From NCBI RefSeq assembly GCF_030915405.1, contig NZ_CP133262.1:4307001-4371000 (forward strand): 64,000 nucleotides of DNA, given 5' to 3'. Below the pieces are notes generated by a model that saw only the letters and a list, made by a program, of their open reading frames with translations, had not been told where the DNA came from and ran no database searches. The position numbers were made by a program, and so were the translations under genes. The DNA comes from Neobacillus nitrireducens. Its GTDB lineage: Bacteria > Bacillota > Bacilli > Bacillales > Cytobacillaceae. Positions 58,566 to 64,000 of the stretch are shown in pieces (the first letter of the stretch is position 1; every line of letters begins with the position of its first letter).

Positions 58566-58946
58566 CTAAAAGTTTTCATATAGCTTACCGTTAACTCTTT
58601 TAATTTCCTCTTTTAATTGCTTGTTTTCCTTTTCTAATTCTCGAATGCGTTCGCGAAAGACTTGAATTAAGCTATCTTTATTCTCAACATTCATATTCTT
58701 CTTTATATTCTTTGGAGATGCCACTTCTCGTTGTTGCTGACGAAGGGTTTCAATCCTTTCCCTTAGTTCAGTTTGGTTGTATAAATAAGACTTAGAAACT
58801 CCTGCTGCGATTGTAACAGTATTGAAATTTATTTTTTCATTCTGCTGGATCAATTGTTTAATCGTTTGTTCAACCTTATCAACTGTTTCTTCTTTTTTCT
58901 TTTTTGCATATGCAACGACTGCCTCAGTATTTCTTTTGTGTTTCAT
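58566..58946 (-). CDS. tnpC: Tn554-type transposition protein TnpC
   Basis: A 126-residue basic protein of the TnpC/DUF6262 type. An HTH-like region (NFNTVTIAAGVSKSYLYN near 40-57) is followed by a long C-terminal coiled coil rich in Glu/Lys. In Tn554 TnpC sets orientation and efficiency of insertion. Its ATG overlaps the tnpB stop by one base (TAATG). Confidence 0.85.
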   Translation of the reverse strand: MKHKRNTEAVVAYAKKKKEETVDKVEQTIKQLIQQNEKINFNTVTIAAGVSKSYLYNQTELRERIETLRQQQREVASPKNIKKNMNVENKDSLIQVFRERIRELEKENKQLKEEIKRVNGKLYENF

Positions 58947-60943
58947 TATTTCACCACACTATCTTTTCTTTCCTGAGCTTGTAGTAATATTCTTTTGGCA
59001 CTAGAACCACGGTGAGCTTTACCCTCGGTAAGTTGATCCCTAACTCTTGTTAGATTGTTCAATTGTTCTAGCGTTTTTTCGTTGTATATTGGGTAATGCC
59101 TCGTCATTTCTATATGTTCTTCAACCTTTTTGATTTCTCTGTTAAAATCGGGAAGATTTTCGGGGGTTGTACAAAAATTAGGACATGTTAAACAAGGTGT
59201 AATTACATATGGACAACCCTCTTTTTTAGAAGCCAAACAATAGCCTAAAGGAACACGTACTGCCTCAATATTACTTTGAATATATTCCCAATGGATAAGG
59301 TCCTCATCCAAATTCATTTCTGATACTCTCGCCATACCAAGGTCAACTCGTAAGAGTGGACCCTTTTTTTCTTGTGCCTTTAACCATTCTTTTCTAAGGG
59401 TATCATCGGCAATTTTGGCATACCTCATTGTCATTTCAGGTGAAGAATGGGCAAACCATTTCATAATGTGAGTTAAATTCATTCCAAGGTTGATTAATTC
59501 TACACCTTTTGTATGCCGGAATGCATGGTTTCCAAAGTGATAGACAGTTCCGTTTTGATCTACAATGGAATATCTTTCAGCCCAACGATTTAATGCATCG
59601 CGAATACTTTGGTCAGTGAAAGGTTTTCCCTTCCGTTTTCCTTTTGTTCGAACAAATAAATACCCTTCGGGATTGTTCTTATGTGTTGTTTTGTCTTTTG
59701 TTTGCTCTATAATGACTTGTAAAACTTTAGCTAGTTCCTTATCAATAGGCACTCGGTGTTGTTTCACATCTGTTTTTGGAATATCTCCTTGTAAATAATA
59801 ACCATTGTTTGTGGGTATCAAACAATTTTGGAACCGGAGGTTCAAAATATCACTTATTCTCCATCCGGTAGCTATAAGTAATATCACAATTGGTACATAT
59901 TCTTTTTCATTATCCTTCATAGGTGGATTAACGTCTTCTGGATTCAGGTTTATAAGAAGCTCCAACTGATTCATGACGGTTTCAGGAATATATTTAATTT
60001 GATTTTCATTTTGCTTCGGTTGCTTCAAAAAATCCTCCCTAAAAAATAATGTGCCGATATGCTTTAACGGAGCTTCAGATCGTTCAGAACGTTGAAGATA
60101 CTCTAAAAAGTATTTAACAGATGAAATCAAAAAATTCCTATAATATGGGCTATAAGAGGAGTTACTCTGATTAAAATAAATTAAATACTTTTCAATGTCT
60201 TCTCTTTTTAATTGGCTAAAATCTTTCCAATCTGGATGTTGTCCCTTAACGTAGTTTAAATAACTACTGATCCCTATAATATGACCAGCTAATTTACCCT
60301 GACTTAAATAGGTTAATGCATAAGCACAATATTCCTTTACTATTTTTCGAAATGGTGTAGGGATTTTCTCAAAAGAAAGGAGATAATGGGTTCCGTTTAT
60401 TGTATACCTTGCATTCGGTATCTTTCTCAAATCCCATACATCCTTCTCAAGCTCTTCCCGTGTATCATAGAAGTGAGATAAATATTTAATAATTGAATTA
60501 AAAACTGTAATATGTGAGGAGTTATTGCCACTCTTTGTTATTATTCTGATACCTGTATTGGTCAAAAAAGTTTTGTATTTCATTAAGCCCTGATTAAAAG
60601 GTATATCTACCAAACTCTCAATCTTAGAATAATATTTCTCCAAGAAATGACTTAAGTGTACAAGTGAAAATGAATACAACACTAATGTACTAAGGGATAA
60701 ACTCTCATTCACCAATTTATTAGCGAAGAAAAATTTAATTTCATGTCTAATTGAATTAGATAAGAATGTAAAATCTATTTTTGTTTTCGAGGCGGACCAA
60801 GAACTACCACCACCGTATACCTTAAAAAAGGAGTTTGTTAAATCCCATACATCATTTTCAAAATACCCACACAATTGCTCTTGAATCACTGCCGTTTTCT
60901 CGGATGTTACGCAGGGTTGATAAGCAACAGTGTTACTCTTCAT
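58946..60943 (-). CDS. tnpB: Tn554-type tyrosine recombinase TnpB
   Basis: A 665-residue large tyrosine recombinase. Catalytic residues: Arg in IATGWRISDILNL near 360, HAFRH near 478, His in WFAHSS near 500 and Tyr in MTMRYAKI near 512. After the catalytic domain there is a cysteine cluster (CPYVITPCLTCPNFC, near 585-600) that may bind zinc. Length and tail match the Tn554 TnpB family. Overlaps tnpA by 11 nt. All catalytic residues are present. Confidence 0.9.
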   Translation of the reverse strand: MKSNTVAYQPCVTSEKTAVIQEQLCGYFENDVWDLTNSFFKVYGGGSSWSASKTKIDFTFLSNSIRHEIKFFFANKLVNESLSLSTLVLYSFSLVHLSHFLEKYYSKIESLVDIPFNQGLMKYKTFLTNTGIRIITKSGNNSSHITVFNSIIKYLSHFYDTREELEKDVWDLRKIPNARYTINGTHYLLSFEKIPTPFRKIVKEYCAYALTYLSQGKLAGHIIGISSYLNYVKGQHPDWKDFSQLKREDIEKYLIYFNQSNSSYSPYYRNFLISSVKYFLEYLQRSERSEAPLKHIGTLFFREDFLKQPKQNENQIKYIPETVMNQLELLINLNPEDVNPPMKDNEKEYVPIVILLIATGWRISDILNLRFQNCLIPTNNGYYLQGDIPKTDVKQHRVPIDKELAKVLQVIIEQTKDKTTHKNNPEGYLFVRTKGKRKGKPFTDQSIRDALNRWAERYSIVDQNGTVYHFGNHAFRHTKGVELINLGMNLTHIMKWFAHSSPEMTMRYAKIADDTLRKEWLKAQEKKGPLLRVDLGMARVSEMNLDEDLIHWEYIQSNIEAVRVPLGYCLASKKEGCPYVITPCLTCPNFCTTPENLPDFNREIKKVEEHIEMTRHYPIYNEKTLEQLNNLTRVRDQLTEGKAHRGSSAKRILLQAQERKDSVVK

Positions 60944-62060
60944 TTTTCTCCTCCCTTAATTGTTTTTGCATCATAGCTTTCTCCCAATCATTCCGTATAT
61001 CATCTTCAGAAGGGTGAATATACATTTGAATTGTTGTTTGCACATGGGCATGTCCTGCTCGCTTTTGAAGAGTTTCAGGACGCATTTCACCTGTTTTCCA
61101 TAACTCCGTTATATTTGTATGACGTAACATATGGGGTGTCGCATCTATTCCAGTTTTTGCTTTAAGACGATTAAAAAGTGCTTGAATGCAATGATAATCG
61201 AGGGGGCTCCCTTTTTGTTCCCCGCGAAGTTTTATAAAAACAAAATTTGTATCAATCTCGTCTGTATGAATATCTATGATATAAGCCCGGTAAAGGTTAG
61301 CTAATTCATTTGATATATCAAGCGTGCGGGGGCTACATATTGTCTTAATCTCTGCACCATTAATAAGTTCTCCACGATCTCGTATTGTGATCTTTTTTGC
61401 TGCTGGAACAATATCAGAAAGGTGAAGTGATAGGGCTTCACCAATCCTAATGCCTGTCTCATAAAGAAGTGCCAATAAAAATTTATCCCTGACGTTCCGA
61501 CATGCATCAACTAATTTTTGTACCTGTTCTGATGTCAAAACTTTTAACTTTTCCCTTGGTTCCTTAAGTTTCAAAATCATAATATTTTTTGATTTATTTT
61601 TAAGTGTGTGGTGGAGAAAGCCCTTGAAACTACCCCTAGAGGCGAGTATCTGACTTTTCAGACGCTCAGATAAATCCAAAGCGTAGTCTTCATGCCTCAT
61701 CAAATAATCATAAAATGAGTAGACCTTGTCAAGATAGATATTAATTGTACAAGCCTTTCTCGTTTTAACATCTGTTTGTTTTATATTAATTACCTTTAAA
61801 TCCCGATAGGGATTCTGAAGCCACCTAACAAACTCCGCCATATTGTCAATTCCGATATCCCTGTAATCTGCCTGCTTTTGCTCCAGAAACTCAAAAAATA
61901 ATTTCAATGCAAAGCAATAAGAACGGAGTGTATTTCTGGAAGATCCAGTGTTGTCCATATACTTGAGGAATTTTACTACTGGTTTTACAAATTCCCCATG
62001 GTTATCTTGAAGTAAATATCTCTTTCTATTACCTGAGACAATGATCTCTTGGACTTTCAT
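60933..62060 (-). CDS. tnpA: Tn554-type tyrosine recombinase TnpA
   Basis: A 375-residue phage-integrase-family recombinase. An N-terminal SAM-like DNA-binding domain (about 20-130) is followed by the catalytic domain: Arg in YETGIRIGEALSL near 205, HMLRH near 315, GHAHVQTT near 338 and the nucleophile Tyr in IQMYIHPS near 347. The ATG at 62060 follows AGAGGA; the TTG two codons earlier is too near that site. Promoter-proximal gene of tnpABC. Confidence 0.9.
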   Translation of the reverse strand: MKVQEIIVSGNRKRYLLQDNHGEFVKPVVKFLKYMDNTGSSRNTLRSYCFALKLFFEFLEQKQADYRDIGIDNMAEFVRWLQNPYRDLKVINIKQTDVKTRKACTINIYLDKVYSFYDYLMRHEDYALDLSERLKSQILASRGSFKGFLHHTLKNKSKNIMILKLKEPREKLKVLTSEQVQKLVDACRNVRDKFLLALLYETGIRIGEALSLHLSDIVPAAKKITIRDRGELINGAEIKTICSPRTLDISNELANLYRAYIIDIHTDEIDTNFVFIKLRGEQKGSPLDYHCIQALFNRLKAKTGIDATPHMLRHTNITELWKTGEMRPETLQKRAGHAHVQTTIQMYIHPSEDDIRNDWEKAMMQKQLREEKNEE

Positions 62061-62226
62061 AACCAACCATCCTCTTTTACTTATTTAATGGGGAATTTAC
62101 TCCATTAGTAAATTTCAATCATATTGGACTTATCCTAATTTCAACAAAACAGAATGTACCTTCGTAGTATACTTTGACTACTATAATTATGAAATAGGGT
62201 TTTACTGTCAATAAAGTACAATAAAA

Positions 62227-62266
62227 AGGGATAAACCCCACGTAGAATACGTTAAGGTCTATCCCT
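62227..62266. terminator. Hairpin in the right end of the transposon
   Basis: AGGGATAAACC pairs with GGTCTATCCCT (one mismatch). It lies about 165 nt upstream of tnpA, near a perfect minus-strand TTGACA (62211-62206). It may insulate tnpABC from ytpI transcription. Confidence 0.5.
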
Positions 62267-62291
62267 AATTATAGTTGTGTTTTTCAACAAG

Positions 62292-62311
62292 AAGCGGCTT
62301 CTTATTTTATT
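62292..62311 (+). other. Right arm of a probably split terminator
   Basis: AAGCGGCTT followed by CTTATTTTATT, a stem arm plus T-rich tail. It pairs with AAGCCGCTT at 58444-58452, consistent with the ytoI terminator having been interrupted in its loop. Confidence 0.55.
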
Positions 62312-62345
62312 ACAAGATAATAAATTATAAGTTTTGAACCTAGAT

Positions 62346-62490
62346 AACTGTCTAGCTCCAGCGCCCTAGCGGCTAGTGTCCTTCGCTCTCCGCCCTACGA
62401 TAAGTCAACATCGAATCGCTAACGCTCTTCGTGTTTCCTATATCTCAGTTGGAGCGCTCCAGGCCATACGCCGCTGAACAGGGCGCTTTC
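62346..62490. repeat. GC-rich dispersed-type intergenic repeat
   Basis: A 145-bp stretch beginning CTGTCTAGCTCCAGCGCC and ending GGGCGCTTTCGC, clearly more GC-rich than its surroundings. It contains complementary GC-rich segments (CCAGCGCCCT with AGGGCGCT; CTAGCTCCAGC with TTGGAGCGCT). Elements starting TCTAGCTCCAGCGCC are common intergenic repeats in Bacillaceae. It ends a few bases before the ytpI stop. Confidence 0.6.
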
Positions 62491-62494
62491 GCTT

Positions 62495-62806
62495 TTATTT
62501 TTGCAGTTCAAAGTTTTTTGCTTCTTCGATTGCGAAGGGATGGTAGTGTTTGTATTTTTTGAAACCAATCCAGCTGAACAGTGCTCCATAAACAATGAAT
62601 ATGGCGGCGACAATATACATAACTGTTGTTTCAGAAATAAATAGCAGGTGATTAACTCCAAATAAAAAGACAAACAGTCCAAGTGCAATATTTGATTTAG
62701 CAGCAAGCCATTTCTTTTCTACTAAACGGTTGCTTCTGATGTATTTTGTTTTATAAAATAGATAGAAAGCAAATAGTATGGCAATTAAAATAACAAGTAC
62801 ATACAT
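62495..62806 (-). CDS. ytpI: YtpI-like membrane protein
   Basis: A 103-residue protein with three hydrophobic helices (about 2-18, 37-56, 62-82), similar to YtpI of Bacillus and sitting next to nrnA as there. The ATG at 62806 follows TTGGAGG. Function unknown. Convergent with ytoI, with the transposon and a repeat between. Confidence 0.8.
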   Translation of the reverse strand: MYVLVILIAILFAFYLFYKTKYIRSNRLVEKKWLAAKSNIALGLFVFLFGVNHLLFISETTVMYIVAAIFIVYGALFSWIGFKKYKHYHPFAIEEAKNFELQK

Positions 62807-62901
62807 ATTATTTCCTCCAAGCATAGAAAATCTTTTATTATTGTAACTGTAAAAACAAAAAAATACCACCATTGAGTTAGTTGGTAAAAGGAGCATTGCC
62901 C

Positions 62902-63852
62902 ATGATTGAGCAAATTTTAGCAGAGATTAAACAATATGAAACCATCATTATCCATCGTCATGTCCGCCCGGACCCTGATGCCTACGGTTCACAGGGGGGA
63001 TTGGCAGCGATTCTCCAAGCGTCCTTTCCAGATAAAAAGATTTATGCAGTAGGCCTAGAGGAGCCAACCCTTCATTACATGCGCAGGCTTGATGTCATTG
63101 AAGATGACGTATACAAGGGGGCATTAGTGATCGTTTGTGATACCGCAAATGCTGAACGAATTGATGACAAGCGTTATTCACTGGGTGATAAATTAATAAA
63201 AATTGATCATCATCCAAATGAGGATCCATACGGTGATTTACTATGGGTAGATACAAGTGCCAGCTCGTGCAGCGAAATGATTTATGAATTTTATTTAACT
63301 GGAAAAGACAAAGGGCTTAGAATGAATGATGAAGCGGCAAGATTATTATACGCTGGAATTGTCGGCGATACGGGAAGATTTCTTTTTCCGAGTACAACAG
63401 AAAAGACGCTCGGTTACGCCGGGGAATTGATTCATTATAATTTTTCAAGGACAGAGCTATTTGACAAAATGTATGAATTGGATACCAATATCATTAAGTT
63501 AAATGGTTATATCCTCCAAAATTTTGAATTTCAGAAAAACGGGGTTGCCTCTGTCAGACTAACAAAAGAACTTCTCCAAGAGTACAATGCAAAACCGGCA
63601 GAAGCATCGCTCTTAGTTGGAACATTGGGAAATGTAAAAGGAATTAAAGCATGGGTTTTCTTCATCGAAGAAACCGAACAAATAAGAGTCCGATTGCGTT
63701 CAAAAGGTCCGGTCATCAATGGAGTGGCAAGGCAGTTTAAAGGTGGAGGACACCCGCTAGCATCAGGTGCATCCATCTATTCATGGAACGAAGTAGATAA
63801 TGTATTGAAAGCACTTGACGAGGTATGTGAAAATTATTCCTTTAACAAATAG
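62902..63852 (+). CDS. nrnA: Bifunctional oligoribonuclease / PAP phosphatase NrnA
   Basis: A 316-residue DHH-DHHA1 phosphoesterase. Motifs: HRHVRPDPDAYGSQGG near 22, VCDTANAERID near 76, DHHPNEDPYGD near 98 and the C-terminal GGGHPLASGA near 283. It degrades nano-RNA dinucleotides and pAp. The ATG at 62902 follows AAAGGAG. Confidence 0.93.
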   Translation: MIEQILAEIKQYETIIIHRHVRPDPDAYGSQGGLAAILQASFPDKKIYAVGLEEPTLHYMRRLDVIEDDVYKGALVIVCDTANAERIDDKRYSLGDKLIKIDHHPNEDPYGDLLWVDTSASSCSEMIYEFYLTGKDKGLRMNDEAARLLYAGIVGDTGRFLFPSTTEKTLGYAGELIHYNFSRTELFDKMYELDTNIIKLNGYILQNFEFQKNGVASVRLTKELLQEYNAKPAEASLLVGTLGNVKGIKAWVFFIEETEQIRVRLRSKGPVINGVARQFKGGGHPLASGASIYSWNEVDNVLKALDEVCENYSFNK

Positions 63853-63891
63853 AAAAATCGGCCCTGTTTATGGCAGGGGCCGATTTTTTAT
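63853..63891. terminator. nrnA / ytrI-like terminator
   Basis: AAAATCGGCCCTG / CAGGGGCCGATTTT stem and T-run. Its T-run contains the stop codon of the convergent minus-strand gene. Confidence 0.85.
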
Positions 63892-64000
63892 TCGAATTGT
63901 ATCTCTAGTTGTATCGAAAGATTTGTATAAAAAACCATTTCTTTCACCTTAAGTTTATACCGTTTATCATTTATTTTGATGGGTTTATTTTCAATAATCT
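63888..64000 (-). CDS. 3' end of a convergent gene, probably sporulation protein YtrI
   Basis: An open minus-strand frame enters from the right edge and ends at TAA (63888-63890), giving about 36 C-terminal residues (ending YTNLSIQLEIQFE). Synteny after nrnA in Bacillus suggests ytrI, a sporulation membrane protein. The fragment is too short to confirm by motif. Confidence 0.55.
   Translation of the reverse strand, partial: IIENKPIKINDKRYKLKVKEMVFYTNLSIQLEIQFE

Larger units (their letters stand above)
58453..62291 (-). mobile_element. Tn554-family transposon, core genes only
   Basis: A compact element of about 3.8 kb carrying the tnpA-tnpB-tnpC set that defines Tn554-type transposons (two tyrosine recombinases plus a small HTH/coiled-coil protein), overlapping in that order. 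There is no passenger gene. It separates ytoI from ytpI-nrnA. The ends given are the inner edges of a 9-bp inverted pair that brackets the element; true ends are uncertain by tens of bases. Tyrosine-recombinase transposons of this kind do not make target duplications, so none is expected. Confidence 0.8.

Noticed and set aside
62067..62226. Possible extra passenger gene between tnpA and ytpI
   Set aside because: No open frame of meaningful length with a ribosome site on either strand; the stretch is A/T-rich end sequence with one TTGACA box.

Overview
This is a low-GC Gram-positive chromosome segment from an endospore-forming Bacillaceae, most like Bacillus or Neobacillus. The evidence is the gene order, which follows the B. 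subtilis ytlR-ytmP-trmB-sftA-murC-ccpA-acuABC-acsA-tyrS-rpsD-ezrA-thiI-sspA-sppA-tpx-ackA-ald-ytkL-ytoI-nrnA block, plus the spore genes (sspA, gerW, a ytrI-like 3' end), AGGAGG-type ribosome binding sites and a tyrosine T-box. No rRNA, tRNA or CRISPR array was seen. Species cannot be fixed from the window.

Layout. 1-15.6 kb: thpR, a diacylglycerol-kinase-family gene, a type I pullulanase, ytmP/ytzH, trmB, the lactonase-like ytnP, ytzB, an M42 peptidase, a DUF84 NTPase, the thioredoxin-like ytpP, ytpQ, sftA, murC and an M29 aminopeptidase. 15.8-24.3 kb: the stress genes ytxG-ytxH-ytxJ, the fused chorismate mutase/DAHP synthase aroA, ccpA, and the acuABC operon divergent from acsA. 24.3-32.6 kb: a long non-coding stretch with a structured-RNA candidate and hairpin repeats, a class A PBP with an FN3 tail, T-box-controlled tyrS, a second hairpin-repeat locus, rpsD with its leader, and dgcP. 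32.7-45.3 kb: methionine gamma-lyase facing a free-methionine-sulfoxide reductase, refZ, ezrA, nifZ-thiI, sspA, an acyl-CoA synthetase, rarD, nadK, and sppA with its inhibitor sppI. 45.4-58.4 kb: ytfI-gerW, tpx, ytxK, ackA, ecsC-like and moaB, a universal stress protein, a Gly/Phe/His repeat protein, ald, an M24 dipeptidase, ytkL and ytoI. 58.4-64 kb: a compact Tn554-type transposon with three transposition genes and no cargo, then ytpI, nrnA and the 3' end of a ytrI-like gene.

How the genes work together. Carbon overflow is a theme. CcpA is encoded here, and good cre operators sit in front of ackA and, less expectedly, the methionine gamma-lyase gene. AcsA with AcuABC handles acetate uptake and its control by acetylation. 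Division and chromosome segregation are represented by SftA, EzrA and RefZ; cell wall by MurC and the PBP; thiol chemistry by YtpP, YtxJ, Tpx, fRMsr and the NifZ-ThiI sulfur relay.

The accessory content is small but notable. The Tn554-like element lies between two 9-bp arms that look like the two halves of the ytoI terminator. Palindromic intergenic repeats occur at two loci. A GC-rich dispersed-type repeat abuts ytpI. The sequence downstream of the M24 peptidase resembles the 3' part of an IS200/IS605 omega RNA without its tnpB. Coordinates of starts were adjusted to ribosome binding sites where the longest frame was not credible.
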